A stretch of 64,000 nucleotides of DNA from Janibacter limosus. GTDB lineage: Bacteria; Actinomycetota; Actinomycetes; Actinomycetales; Dermatophilaceae. Of this stretch, positions 34,170 to 42,695 are shown in pieces (within the stretch, counting starts at the first letter, position 1; each line of letters starts with the position of its first letter). The stretch is from assembly GCF_004295485.1 (NCBI RefSeq), contig NZ_CP036164.1, forward strand, positions 868,001 to 932,000, written 5' to 3'. The notes under the pieces are model-generated. The model was given only the letters and a program-made list of their open reading frames with translations, was not told the DNA's origin and searched no databases. Both the position numbers and the translations under genes were made by a program.

Positions 34170-37031
34170 ATGGCCACTCGTCCGTCGACCACCTCGCGCA
34201 GCACCAAGGGCGCCTCGTCGCGCCCCAAGGGCAGCACCCGCCCAGCGGGTCGCAAGGCCCCTGCCAAGACCGCTGCCAAGGGGAAGACCTCCGCCTCCCG
34301 CACCTCATCGGCTTCAGGGGGCGGCCTGCCCCTGCCACTGGCCGCGGTGCACAAGACCTGGATGGGCGTCGCCCACGCGACCGGCTCGGGAGTGCGGCGG
34401 ATCGGCCACAGCGCCAGCCAGATCGAGCCTGAGCACCGCCGCGACGGGTGGGGCTTCCTCGCCCTCGCGCTGGCGCTCGTCGTGGCCGTGCGCGAGTGGT
34501 GGGGCCTGTCGGGCACCTTCGGTGACATCGTGCACGCCGTCTTCGCCGGCACCTTCGGTCGGGTGGCCTACGCCCTGCCCATCGTCCTGCTCCTCCTCGG
34601 CGTGCGTCTGCTCCGCTCCGAGGGCGACTCCGCAGCCGACGCCCGCCTGGGGTTCGGCGCGATCATGGGCCTCTTCGCCGCCTCCGGGCTGACCCACATC
34701 GCCAAGGACATCCCGCAGCCGCCCGACGGCGCCGGTCCGATGCGCGACGCCGGTGGCATCTTCGGCTTCCTCGCCTCCGACCCGCTGGCCACCGCGGTCA
34801 CGCCGTGGCCGGCCACCATCCTGCTCGTCCTGCTGGGGCTCTTCAGCCTCCTGCTCCTCACGGGGACCCCGCTGCACGAGGTCCCGCAGCGCCTGGCCTA
34901 CGTGCGGGCAGCCTTCACCGGAGAGGTTCCGAGCCACGTGACCTCGGCCGAGGTCGACGCGCGCCAGGACGCGCCCAAGGCCGCGGTCACCCGGGCCCGC
35001 CGGCGCCGGGTCATCGACCCCGCCGACGACGCGCTCTCGGGCGAGCGTGACGGCGACACCGCCTTCGACCAGGCCGCGGTCGTGCAGCCGGTCGGCAGGG
35101 GCCGCAAGCGCCGCGGCGCCGCCGACGCAGGCTCCACCACGGCGGCGACCGCGGAGGTCGACGAGAGCGCCGAGACCGCGCAGGCGGAGGCGGGCGGTCC
35201 CCGCCCGGGAGAGAAGCGACCGACCAAGAACCCCGTCGTCGCCCCGATCAAGCCGACCGACAAGACGGTCCTCGAGGCACCGCCGACGACGCAGCTGCCG
35301 CAGCGGGTCGAGCAGCTGGCCCTCGCGGGGGACGTCACCTACACCCTCCCCGACAGCAGCCACCTCAAGCCGGGGGCTCCGCACAAGGAGCGCTCGGCGG
35401 CCAACGACAAGGTCGTCGAGGCCCTCACCAACACGCTGGACGAGTTCGGCATCGACGCCCACGTCACCGGCTTCCACCGCGGACCGACCGTCACCCGCTA
35501 CGTCGTCGAGCTCGGCCCGGGTGTCAAGGTCGAGCGGGTCACCGCGCTGTCCAAGAACATCGCCTACGCCGTCGCCTCGGCGGACGTGCGCATCCTCAGC
35601 CCGATCCCGGGCAAGTCCGCCATCGGCATCGAGATCCCCAATGCCGACAAGGAGATGGTCTGCCTCGGCGACGTGCTGCGCTCGGACGTCTCGCGCAACA
35701 ACGAGCACCCGATGGTCATGGGTGTCGGCAAGGACGTCGAGGGCGGCTACGTCATCGCCAACCTGGCCAAGATGCCCCACCTCCTCGTGGCCGGCGCCAC
35801 CGGCTCGGGCAAGTCCTCCTTCGTCAACTCGATGATCACCTCGATACTCATGCGCTCCACGCCCGACGAGGTGCGCATGGTGCTCGTCGACCCCAAGCGC
35901 GTGGAGCTGACGGCCTACGAGGGCATCCCGCACCTCATCACCCCGATCATCACCAACGCCAAGAAGGCCGCCGAGGCGCTGCAGTGGGTCGTGCGCGAGA
36001 TGGACATGCGCTACGACGACCTCGCCAGCTCCGGCTACAAGCACGTCGACGACTACAACAAGGCCGTCCGGGCGGGCAAGGTACAGCCGATCCCGGGCAG
36101 CGAGCGGGTCATCCAGCCCTACCCCTACCTGCTGGTGATCGTCGACGAGCTCGCCGACCTGATGATGGTCGCCCCGCGCGATGTCGAGGACTCGATCGTG
36201 CGCATCACCCAGCTGGCCCGTGCGGCCGGCATCCACCTGGTGCTGGCGACCCAGCGCCCGTCCGTGGACGTCGTGACCGGTCTGATCAAGGCCAACGTGC
36301 CCTCGCGGATGGCCTTCGCGACCTCCTCGCTCGCCGACTCCCGGGTCGTCCTCGACCAGCCGGGCGCGGAGAAGCTGCTCGGCCAGGGTGACGCGCTCTT
36401 CCTGCCGATGGGCAAGTCCAAGCCGATGCGTGTCCAGGGCGCATGGGTCACCGAGTCCGAGATCGAGGACGTCGTCGCGCACGTGACCGGCCAGCTCAAG
36501 CCGGTCTACCGCGAGGACGTGGCCCCGGTGGAGGCACCCAAGAAGCACATCGACGAGGACATCGGTGACGACCTCGACGTGCTGCTGCAGGCGACCGAGC
36601 TCGTCGTCACGACGCAGTTCGGCTCGACGTCGATGCTCCAGCGCAAGCTGCGGGTCGGCTTCGCCAAGGCCGGGCGCCTCATGGACCTGCTCGAGTCGCG
36701 CGGCGTCGTCGGCCCCTCCGAGGGGTCCAAGGCCCGCGACGTGCTCATCACGCCCGAGGAGCTCCCGACCACCCTCGCCCTGATGAAGGGGGAGGAGCCG
36801 CCGCCCCTCGAGGAGCCCACGGCCGAGGCCGAGGACGACGAGCCGATCGAGTCGGTCGACGCCGCACCGCCGGTGCCGGTCACCGACGACACCGCAGTCA
36901 TCGACGTGCGCACGGGGCCACCCGCGCAGCCCTACAACCGTTACCCCGAGGACCCGATCGGGACCGAGGTGGTCGAGGAGTGGAGCGAGGACGACGACGA
37001 GGACGCCTGGTCGCTCACTGACCGGGGCTGA
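34170..37031 (+). CDS. ftsK: DNA translocase FtsK/SpoIIIE
   Basis: Septal DNA pump that moves chromosome ends out of the division plane. It has 953 residues: a basic Lys/Ala/Ser-rich leader (about 1-60), four membrane segments (about 85-235), a charged Ala-rich linker, then the motor (Walker A GATGSGKSSF, Walker B LLVIVDELADLMM, LATQRPSVDVVTG). A gamma winged-helix domain (LLQATELVVTTQFGSTSMLQ) and an acidic tail follow. The ATG giving MATRPSTTSR fits the leaderless -10. Its last 17 bases overlap the convergent MauE-thioredoxin gene. Confidence 0.95.
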   Translation: MATRPSTTSRSTKGASSRPKGSTRPAGRKAPAKTAAKGKTSASRTSSASGGGLPLPLAAVHKTWMGVAHATGSGVRRIGHSASQIEPEHRRDGWGFLALALALVVAVREWWGLSGTFGDIVHAVFAGTFGRVAYALPIVLLLLGVRLLRSEGDSAADARLGFGAIMGLFAASGLTHIAKDIPQPPDGAGPMRDAGGIFGFLASDPLATAVTPWPATILLVLLGLFSLLLLTGTPLHEVPQRLAYVRAAFTGEVPSHVTSAEVDARQDAPKAAVTRARRRRVIDPADDALSGERDGDTAFDQAAVVQPVGRGRKRRGAADAGSTTAATAEVDESAETAQAEAGGPRPGEKRPTKNPVVAPIKPTDKTVLEAPPTTQLPQRVEQLALAGDVTYTLPDSSHLKPGAPHKERSAANDKVVEALTNTLDEFGIDAHVTGFHRGPTVTRYVVELGPGVKVERVTALSKNIAYAVASADVRILSPIPGKSAIGIEIPNADKEMVCLGDVLRSDVSRNNEHPMVMGVGKDVEGGYVIANLAKMPHLLVAGATGSGKSSFVNSMITSILMRSTPDEVRMVLVDPKRVELTAYEGIPHLITPIITNAKKAAEALQWVVREMDMRYDDLASSGYKHVDDYNKAVRAGKVQPIPGSERVIQPYPYLLVIVDELADLMMVAPRDVEDSIVRITQLARAAGIHLVLATQRPSVDVVTGLIKANVPSRMAFATSSLADSRVVLDQPGAEKLLGQGDALFLPMGKSKPMRVQGAWVTESEIEDVVAHVTGQLKPVYREDVAPVEAPKKHIDEDIGDDLDVLLQATELVVTTQFGSTSMLQRKLRVGFAKAGRLMDLLESRGVVGPSEGSKARDVLITPEELPTTLALMKGEEPPPLEEPTAEAEDDEPIESVDAAPPVPVTDDTAVIDVRTGPPAQPYNRYPEDPIGTEVVEEWSEDDDEDAWSLTDRG

Positions 37032-38043
37032 TCTCCCCGGCCTCCACGACACCCGCCTCGACCAGCTCGGCGTGCACGTCGTCGACGAAGGCCAGCACCT
37101 CGGTGCTGCCCTGCACCGGACCACCTGCCAGCAGGCCGTCACCACCCAGCAGCACCGCGCCGGGGGTGCCGATGCCGAAGATCCGCGCCAGGGTCGCCTG
37201 CGGGTCGTGCAGGATGCGCTCGGCCAGGTGCGGCACCGCGGCCAGCGTCGTCTCGAGCGGTAGCGACACGACGGCTCGCACCGCCACCGGGCCGAGCAGC
37301 TCGTCCCACGCGGGGATCCGCTCGATCGGCGTCGCGCAGGGCCCACAGCCGGGGGAGACGAAGACGAGCATCGTCGCGCCGTTGCTCACCAGGGAGCGCA
37401 GCGACAGGGACTGGCCGGTCTCGTCCTCGAGCGCGGCGTAGGGCAGGGGCTGGCGGGCGTAATCCACGATCTCGCCCTCGGCAGCGTCGTCGGTGGCGAT
37501 GGGGGACGCGAGGGGCCCTCCCTTCGTCCCGCCGAAGGTCACGACGACCACGGCGACCGTCAGCACCACGAGCGCCAGCCACAGCCAGGTCTCGGCCCGG
37601 GCCGTCGCGAGCCGCACGACGACGGAGTCCGGTGCGGTGGCCGACCAGACGGCGAGCAGCGCCAGGACGACGAGCAGGACATTGCGCACGGCCGTGCGTC
37701 GGGTGACCTCGCCCAGTCCCAGCCGACCGAAGCAGCTGCAGGTGACCGGGTAGCCGAAGCCCAGCGCCCGCACGATCACCACGAGGTAGGAGACGAAGAG
37801 CGCCAGCGCCACGACCGCGACCACCACGGCGAAGGGGGCCGGGACCGCCAGCAGGGCGAGGGCCAGGACGATCTCGGCCCACGGCAGGACCCGCGGGGCG
37901 GGGCTGTCGGTGAGCAGTCCGGGCAGGCGCAGCTGGCTGAAGGCGCTGCGCGTCTCCTCGGGGTGACGCACCTTGGCGGCACCACTGATCAGCAGGAGGA
38001 CCGCGATGAGCAGCGGCGGGAGGATGAGGGGGCTGTCGGGCAC
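37015..38043 (-). CDS. MauE-domain membrane protein fused to thioredoxin-like domain
   Basis: 342 residues. The N-terminal part (about 1-140) is a four-helix MauE/DoxX-type membrane domain with VTCSCFGRLG, a conserved Cys pair near its third helix. The C-terminal part has a TlpA/AhpC-like thioredoxin fold with the active site FVSPGCGPCATPIE. This resembles MauE-MauD pairs that help form disulfides in exported proteins, here as one chain. The GTG start has a leaderless -10 (TAGACT) overlapping that of the next gene. It is convergent with ftsK, overlapping by 17 bases. Confidence 0.88.
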   Translation of the reverse strand: MPDSPLILPPLLIAVLLLISGAAKVRHPEETRSAFSQLRLPGLLTDSPAPRVLPWAEIVLALALLAVPAPFAVVVAVVALALFVSYLVVIVRALGFGYPVTCSCFGRLGLGEVTRRTAVRNVLLVVLALLAVWSATAPDSVVVRLATARAETWLWLALVVLTVAVVVVTFGGTKGGPLASPIATDDAAEGEIVDYARQPLPYAALEDETGQSLSLRSLVSNGATMLVFVSPGCGPCATPIERIPAWDELLGPVAVRAVVSLPLETTLAAVPHLAERILHDPQATLARIFGIGTPGAVLLGGDGLLAGGPVQGSTEVLAFVDDVHAELVEAGVVEAGEISPGQ

Positions 38044-38065
38044 GGTGCGAGTCTAGGGTTGCCCC
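38044..38065. promoter_or_regulatory. 22-bp bidirectional leaderless promoter core
   Basis: TAGACT on the minus strand (38055-38050) and TAGGGT on the plus strand (38054-38059) overlap by two bases, and each lies 6 nt before its start codon (GTG 38043, ATG 38066). The -35 regions must lie inside the opposite genes, and both promoters cannot be occupied at once. Confidence 0.6.
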
Positions 38066-38770
38066 ATGACGAAGGCCTGGTACGAGCTGGACAGCCGCCC
38101 GACCGGAACCCGGTACTGGGCCGCGGTCGTCCGCAAGCAACCGTCGGCGATCCTCGTGAGCATCCAGCTCCTGGCGATCCTGCTGCTCCCGTGGGTGGAG
38201 TCCGCGTACTGGGGTCGGGCGGTCATCACCAGCCTGTCCCTCGTCGCCGTGACCTTCGGGATCTGGGTCGTGCGCTCCACCCCGGGACTGACCTGGCTGG
38301 CCCTGCTCATCGGCCTGCCCGCCTTCATCTTCGAGGTCTGGTCGGTGATCGACGAGGACAACACCGCCGTGGCCTTCCTCGCCTACTTCTTGCTCGCCAT
38401 CTTCTACATGTACGTCGCCTACGGCCTCGTGGCCTACATGTTCGCCGACTCGTGGGTGACCAAGGACGAGATGTTCGCCGTCGGGGCGGCCTTCACCGTC
38501 CTCCTCTTCGCCTTCGCCTACCTCTACGGGGCGATCCAGACGCTGGCCCCCGGCTCCTTCGTCGGCTTCGCGCCGGGGGAGCACCGCAGCTTCCTGGAGC
38601 TGTTGTCCTTCTCGGCGGCCAACCTGGCCGGTGTCGGGCTGTCGGACATCGCGGCCGTCGAGCCGCAGGCACGAGCCGCTGTGATCCTCGAGCAGCTCGG
38701 TGGGGCCCTCTACGTCGCCATGGTCATCTCCCGTCTCGTGGCCATGGCCGTGATGCGTTCGCGCAACTGA
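38066..38770 (+). CDS. Ion-channel-like membrane protein with altered filter
   Basis: 234 residues with about six membrane segments. The last two helices look like a two-transmembrane potassium-channel pore (pfam Ion_trans_2), with FLELLSFSAANLAGVGLSDI followed by ARAAVILEQLGGALYVAMVI. The selectivity filter normally reading TVGYGD is LAGVGLSD here, so classical potassium selectivity is doubtful. The gene is leaderless and divergent from the MauE-thioredoxin gene. Function is unknown. Confidence 0.8.
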   Translation: MTKAWYELDSRPTGTRYWAAVVRKQPSAILVSIQLLAILLLPWVESAYWGRAVITSLSLVAVTFGIWVVRSTPGLTWLALLIGLPAFIFEVWSVIDEDNTAVAFLAYFLLAIFYMYVAYGLVAYMFADSWVTKDEMFAVGAAFTVLLFAFAYLYGAIQTLAPGSFVGFAPGEHRSFLELLSFSAANLAGVGLSDIAAVEPQARAAVILEQLGGALYVAMVISRLVAMAVMRSRN

Positions 38771-38784
38771 CCCGGCCCGCCGGT

Positions 38785-38806
38785 GGCCGACGGACCTGCG
38801 TCGGCC
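38785..38806 (+). terminator. Hairpin between the channel gene and rimO
   Basis: Perfect 8-bp stem GGCCGACG/CGTCGGCC with a 6-base loop, ending 3 nt before the rimO -10 box, so it overlaps the rimO -35 region. Confidence 0.6.
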
Positions 38807-38809
38807 GCC

Positions 38810-38815
38810 TAGAGT
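38810..38815 (+). promoter_or_regulatory. Leaderless -10 box of rimO
   Basis: TAGAGT, 6 nt before the ATG. Confidence 0.55.
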
Positions 38816-38821
38816 GGGGGC

Positions 38822-40228
38822 ATGTCCGTCCCCTCCCGCAGCGTCGCCCTCGTCACCCTGGGCTGTACCCGTAACGACGTGGACTCCGAGGAGCTCGCCG
38901 GCCGCCTGTCCGCCGAGGGTTGGACCCTCGTCGACGATGCTGCGCAGGCCGATGTCGCCGTCGTCAACACCTGCGGCTTCATCGAGCAGGCCAAGAAGGA
39001 CTCGATCGACGCGATCCTCGAGGCGAGTGACCTGCGCGAGCACGGCAGGACGCAGAAGGTCGTGGCCGTCGGCTGCCTCGCGGAGCGCTACGGCAAGGAG
39101 CTGGCCGACGAGCTGCCCGAGGCCGACGCCGTGCTCGGCTTCGACTCCTACGCCGACATGTCCAGCCACCTGCGCGCCGTCCTCGACGGTCACGCACCCG
39201 AGGCGCACACGCCCGGCGACCGTCGCAAGCTGCTGCCCATCTCCCCGGTCGACCGCGACGCCAGCGACGTCGCCCTCCCGGGGCACAACACGGGCGGCGA
39301 CCTGCCCCGGGCCCGGCTCGACGACCGGCCCTGGGCCCCGCTCAAGATCGCCTCGGGCTGCGACCGCCGCTGCTCCTTCTGCGCCATCCCGACCTTCCGC
39401 GGGGCCTTCGTCTCACGTCGCCCGAGCGATGTCGTGGCCGAAGGGAGGTGGCTCGCCTCCCAGGGGGTGCGCGAGCTCTTCCTCGTCAGCGAGAACTCCA
39501 CGTCCTACGGCAAGGACCTCGGCGACCTCGACCTGATGGAGGCGCTGCTGCCCGAGCTGGTGGCCATCGAGGGCGTCGAGCGGGTGCGGGTGTCCTACCT
39601 GCAGCCCGCCGAGATCCGTCCCGGGCTGCTGCGGGCCATGGCGAGCATCCCCGGGGTCGTCCCGTGGTACGACATCTCCTTCCAGCACGCGTCGGGGCCG
39701 CTCCTGCGCCGGATGCGGCGCTTCGGCGACACCGACGCCTTCCTCTCGCTCATCGACGGCATCCGTGAGCGCCAGCCTGAGGCCGGTATCCGCTCCAATG
39801 TCATCCTCGGCTTCCCCGGCGAGACCGAGGCCGATGTCGACGAGCTCGAGCGCTTCCTCCTCGCCGCCCGCCTCGACGTCGTGGGCGTCTTCGGGTACTC
39901 CGACGAGGACGGCACCGAGGGCGAGCTGCTCGACGGCAAGATCGACGCGGACACCATCGCCGAGCGCGTCGAGCGCATCCGGGACCTCGTCGAGGAGCTG
40001 ACCGCCCAGCGCGCCGAGGAGCGCATCGGCGAGGTCCTGCAGGTCCTCGTCGAGGAGGTCGACGCGGAGACCGGCGAGATGAGCGGCCGGGCCGAGCACC
40101 AGGGACCCGACGTCGACGGGGTCACGCTGCTCGCCGGTGACCTCTCCGGGGTCGAGGTGGGTGCGCTCGTCACCGCGGTGGTGGTCGGCACCGAAGGCAT
40201 CGACCTCGTCGCAGAGGTCAACCGGTGA
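38822..40228 (+). CDS. rimO: Ribosomal protein S12 methylthiotransferase RimO
   Basis: Radical-SAM enzyme adding a methylthio group to the S12 aspartate. It has 468 residues. The MTTase N-domain cysteines are in LVTLGCTRN and VVNTCGF, the radical-SAM cluster is [12 protein letters not shown], and a C-terminal TRAM domain follows. A Pro/Gly/Asp-rich insert (about 150-165, [15 protein letters not shown]) precedes the SAM motif. RimO rather than MiaB is indicated by the CAIPTFRG sequence; true miaB lies at 60.5 kb. Its end overlaps pgsA by four bases. Confidence 0.94.
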   Translation: MSVPSRSVALVTLGCTRNDVDSEELAGRLSAEGWTLVDDAAQADVAVVNTCGFIEQAKKDSIDAILEASDLREHGRTQKVVAVGCLAERYGKELADELPEADAVLGFDSYADMSSHLRAVLDGHAPEAHTPGDRRKLLPISPVDRDASDVALPGHNTGGDLPRARLDDRPWAPLKIASGCDRRCSFCAIPTFRGAFVSRRPSDVVAEGRWLASQGVRELFLVSENSTSYGKDLGDLDLMEALLPELVAIEGVERVRVSYLQPAEIRPGLLRAMASIPGVVPWYDISFQHASGPLLRRMRRFGDTDAFLSLIDGIRERQPEAGIRSNVILGFPGETEADVDELERFLLAARLDVVGVFGYSDEDGTEGELLDGKIDADTIAERVERIRDLVEELTAQRAEERIGEVLQVLVEEVDAETGEMSGRAEHQGPDVDGVTLLAGDLSGVEVGALVTAVVVGTEGIDLVAEVNR

Positions 40229-40875
40229 GCACCCAGGACTCCGACGGCATCTCCATGCCCGTCCCCGAGCCGAGCCCGTGGAACCTGCCCAACGCCCTGA
40301 CGGTGATGCGCATCCTCCTCGTCCCGGTCTTCGTGTGGCTCGTCCTGAGCGACGGCGGCCAGGACACCGGCACCCGCTGGTGGGCATGGGGCGTCTTCGC
40401 CGTCGCGATCATCACCGACCGCATCGACGGGGACATCGCGCGGGCCAAGGGACTGGTCACGACCTTCGGCAAGGTCGCCGACCCCATCGCCGACAAGGCG
40501 CTCACGGGCGCCGGCTTCATCACCTTGTCGATGATCGACGAGATCCCGTGGTGGATCACCGTGGTCATCATCGCCCGCGAGCTCGGCATCACGGCCATGC
40601 GCTTCTGGGTCATCCGGCACGGCGTCATGCCCGCCAGCCGCGGGGGCAAGATCAAGACCTTCCTCCAGGCCCTGGCGATCGGCCTCTTCGTCATCCCGCT
40701 GGACACCCTGCCGCTCGAGTGGCTCTGGCGCGGCCTGGCGTGGGCCATCCTGATCGCGGCCCTCGTGGTCACGATCGCCACGGCGGCCGACTACGTCATG
40801 AAGGCACTGACCCTGCGCTCGACGAGCGACCGCGCCCGGCTGAAGCGAGAGCGCAAGGCCGCGCGTGAGCGCTGA
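40225..40875 (+). CDS. pgsA: CDP-diacylglycerol--glycerol-3-phosphate 3-phosphatidyltransferase
   Basis: Membrane enzyme making phosphatidylglycerol phosphate. It has 216 residues. The CDP-alcohol phosphotransferase signature is intact in [12 protein letters not shown]...[10 protein letters not shown], spacing D-x2-DG-x2-AR-x8-G-x3-D-x3-D. The GTG start overlaps rimO by four bases and the end overlaps cinA by 11, in the conserved rimO-pgsA-cinA-clgR order. A basic tail follows the last helix. Confidence 0.95.
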   Translation: MSTQDSDGISMPVPEPSPWNLPNALTVMRILLVPVFVWLVLSDGGQDTGTRWWAWGVFAVAIITDRIDGDIARAKGLVTTFGKVADPIADKALTGAGFITLSMIDEIPWWITVVIIARELGITAMRFWVIRHGVMPASRGGKIKTFLQALAIGLFVIPLDTLPLEWLWRGLAWAILIAALVVTIATAADYVMKALTLRSTSDRARLKRERKAARER

Positions 40876-41341
40876 CGCCGCAGCACTGCTCGCCCTCCTC
40901 GCCGAGCGGGGATGGACGCTCGCGACCGCGGAGTCGCTCACCGGTGGCCTCGTCGCCGCGACGCTCGTCGAGGTGCCCGGCGCGTCGCGGGTCTTCACCG
41001 GCTCCGTGGTCGCCTACGACCCCGCGATCAAGATCTCGCTCCTCGACGTCGATCCCGACCTGGTCGAGCGGGTCGGCACCGTCGACGAGCAGGTCGTCAC
41101 CCAGATGGCGAAGGGGGCACAGCGTCGCCTCGGCGTGGACGTCGCCGTCGCGACGACCGGCGTGGCCGGTCCCGGCCCCAGCGAGGGACATCCCGCGGGG
41201 ACCGTGTGGCTGGCCTGCGCGACGCCGTCAGGAATCACGACCCGTCGGCTGGCGTTGACCGGAGGGCGAGCGACCGTGCGTGTCGCAGCCGTGGTCGCGG
41301 TGATCGACCTCGCTCACGGGGCCGTCATGGGCGCGTCCTGA
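40865..41341 (+). CDS. cinA: Nicotinamide-nucleotide amidase (CinA C-terminal type, PncC)
   Basis: 158 residues, only the CinA C-terminal amidohydrolase domain, which deamidates nicotinamide mononucleotide. Seen are TAESLTGGLVAATLVEVPGAS (nucleophile serine), AYDPAIK and TTGVAGPGPSEGHPAGTVW. The GTG start overlaps pgsA by 11 nt, so the two are translated together. Confidence 0.94.
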   Translation: MSADAAALLALLAERGWTLATAESLTGGLVAATLVEVPGASRVFTGSVVAYDPAIKISLLDVDPDLVERVGTVDEQVVTQMAKGAQRRLGVDVAVATTGVAGPGPSEGHPAGTVWLACATPSGITTRRLALTGGRATVRVAAVVAVIDLAHGAVMGAS

Positions 41342-41422
41342 CCCTGTGCGGGACTCCTCCTGACGGTTGACGGTGGAGCGTTGTACCGTGGTGCCAGACG
41401 ACGAGGCAAGGAGGTGGACCTG

Positions 41423-41722
41423 ATGGTGTTGCTACGCGAGGAGCTCGGAGACGTGCTGCGTGACGCACGCCGTGGGCAGGGGCGCACCCTGCGCGACATC
41501 TCCGCCAGGGCCTCGGTCTCCCTGGGCTACCTGAGTGAGATCGAGCGCGGCGAAAAAGAGGCCAGCTCCGAGCTGCTCGCCTCGATCTGCTCCGCCCTCG
41601 ACATGCCGCTGTCGATCGTCTTCACCGAGGTCGCCCACCGGGCCCGCAGGGTCGAGCGCGCGAGCGCGCCCGTCACCCTGCCCGTGCCCACCCGGTCCGA
41701 GGACGTCGTCTCCGCCGCCTGA
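41423..41722 (+). CDS. clgR: ClgR-type transcriptional activator
   Basis: 99-residue XRE-family protein that in actinobacteria activates clp protease and other stress genes. The helix-turn-helix is [23 protein letters not shown], directly followed by [19 protein letters not shown]. The ATG at 41423 has AAGGAGG 9 nt upstream, so a GTG-type upstream extension is not needed. The C-terminus ends in Ala-Ala, as for unstable, protease-regulated ClgR. Next in the usual order would be recA; it is displaced by 13.5 kb here. Confidence 0.93.
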   Translation: MVLLREELGDVLRDARRGQGRTLRDISARASVSLGYLSEIERGEKEASSELLASICSALDMPLSIVFTEVAHRARRVERASAPVTLPVPTRSEDVVSAA

Positions 41723-41789
41723 GTTGTCGGCCGAGCCCCACCCCGCCTCGCCTCACATCACTTCCCGTCACACCCGCATCCCCGGCACC

Positions 41790-41842
41790 GCATCTCCTTG
41801 AGGTCATGCGCAGGTGGGGCGCATCTCCTTAAGGTCGTGCGC
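41790..41842. repeat. Tandem 22-bp direct repeat at the end of the glycosylase gene
   Basis: Two copies (41790-41811 and 41821-41842) differ at only two positions and are 31 nt apart. On the minus strand each reads GACCT(C/T)AAGGAGATGCG. The second copy contains the TAA stop of the glycosylase gene. Confidence 0.75.
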
Positions 41843-42692
41843 GTCGACGTGCACCCAGCGGGGCCTGTGGCCGTCCGTCGTCCGTGGGGGCGAGACCGCC
41901 CTGGCACTGCGGGCAGGAGAAGAAGACCCGGTCCGGACCCAGCCGGCCCAGCGGAGCCACTCGCACGGTCTCGCCGCAGCGCCGGCAGGGACGACCGGAG
42001 CGAGCGTGGACCCACGAGCGCGCATCGTTGCGCAGGATGCCGGTCGAGGACTGGATCGCATGCTCCCGACCGCGCAGCATGAGCTCGTGGACCCGCGCGA
42101 CGAGGGCATCGGCCTCCTCCGGTGACAGGGCGCTCGCCTCGCGCCAGGGGTGCAGTCGCTGCACGAAGAGCGCCTCGCTCGCCCAGAACGTCCCGACCCC
42201 GGCCAGGACCCGCTGGTCGAGGAGTGCCGCGGCAATCGAGGTGCCGGCGCTCGACCCGAGGATGCGTCGGGCCGCGTCGGCCGGGTCCCAGTCGGCGCCC
42301 AGCACGTCCGGGCCGAGGTGACCGACGAGCAGGTGCTCGTCGGTGCGGCGCACGACGTCGAGCTCGCCCAGTCGCAGCCCGAGGGTGGTCCAGTCGTCGT
42401 TGCCGATCGCAGCGCGCAGGTCGGGTCGTCGCAGGGCGCGGGCGGCTGCGTCCGACCCGGCGGCCTCGACCCGCCACGACCCCTCCATGCGCAGGTGCGT
42501 GTGGAGGGTCCATCCCGAGTCGAGTCGGTGGAGCAGGTGCTTGCCGCGCGGCACCACCTCGTCGACGACGGCGCCGCGCAGGGGCGCCTCGTCGACCTCG
42601 CCCCACCGGATGTCCACGAGCGTCGCCGGCCGCCCGGCCAGGGCGGCGTGGAGCCGCTGCGCGGTGCGCCAGACGGTGTCTCCCTCGGGCAC
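41829..42692 (-). CDS. Endonuclease VIII-like DNA glycosylase (Nei2/Fpg family)
   Basis: Base-excision repair glycosylase/AP lyase, 287 residues. After removal of the initiator the N-terminal proline and glutamate (PEGDTVWRTAQRL) form the catalytic pair, with the Nei-type D-T-V. The helix-two-turn-helix lies around VLAGVGTFWASEALF, and the zinc finger CRRCGE...FSCPQC closes the protein. A GTG start 3 nt after the lhr stop places both in one repair operon, the common actinobacterial lhr-nei2 pair. Confidence 0.93.
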   Translation of the reverse strand: MPEGDTVWRTAQRLHAALAGRPATLVDIRWGEVDEAPLRGAVVDEVVPRGKHLLHRLDSGWTLHTHLRMEGSWRVEAAGSDAAARALRRPDLRAAIGNDDWTTLGLRLGELDVVRRTDEHLLVGHLGPDVLGADWDPADAARRILGSSAGTSIAAALLDQRVLAGVGTFWASEALFVQRLHPWREASALSPEEADALVARVHELMLRGREHAIQSSTGILRNDARSWVHARSGRPCRRCGETVRVAPLGRLGPDRVFFSCPQCQGGLAPTDDGRPQAPLGARRRARP

Positions 42693-42695
42693 CGG

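Noticed and set aside
34314..37346. Open frame of 1010 codons antisense to ftsK
   Set aside because: Long opposite-strand frames are expected at about 70% GC. The composition is typical of a shadow (Arg/Gly/Asp/His-rich), and the forward frame carries clear FtsK motifs.
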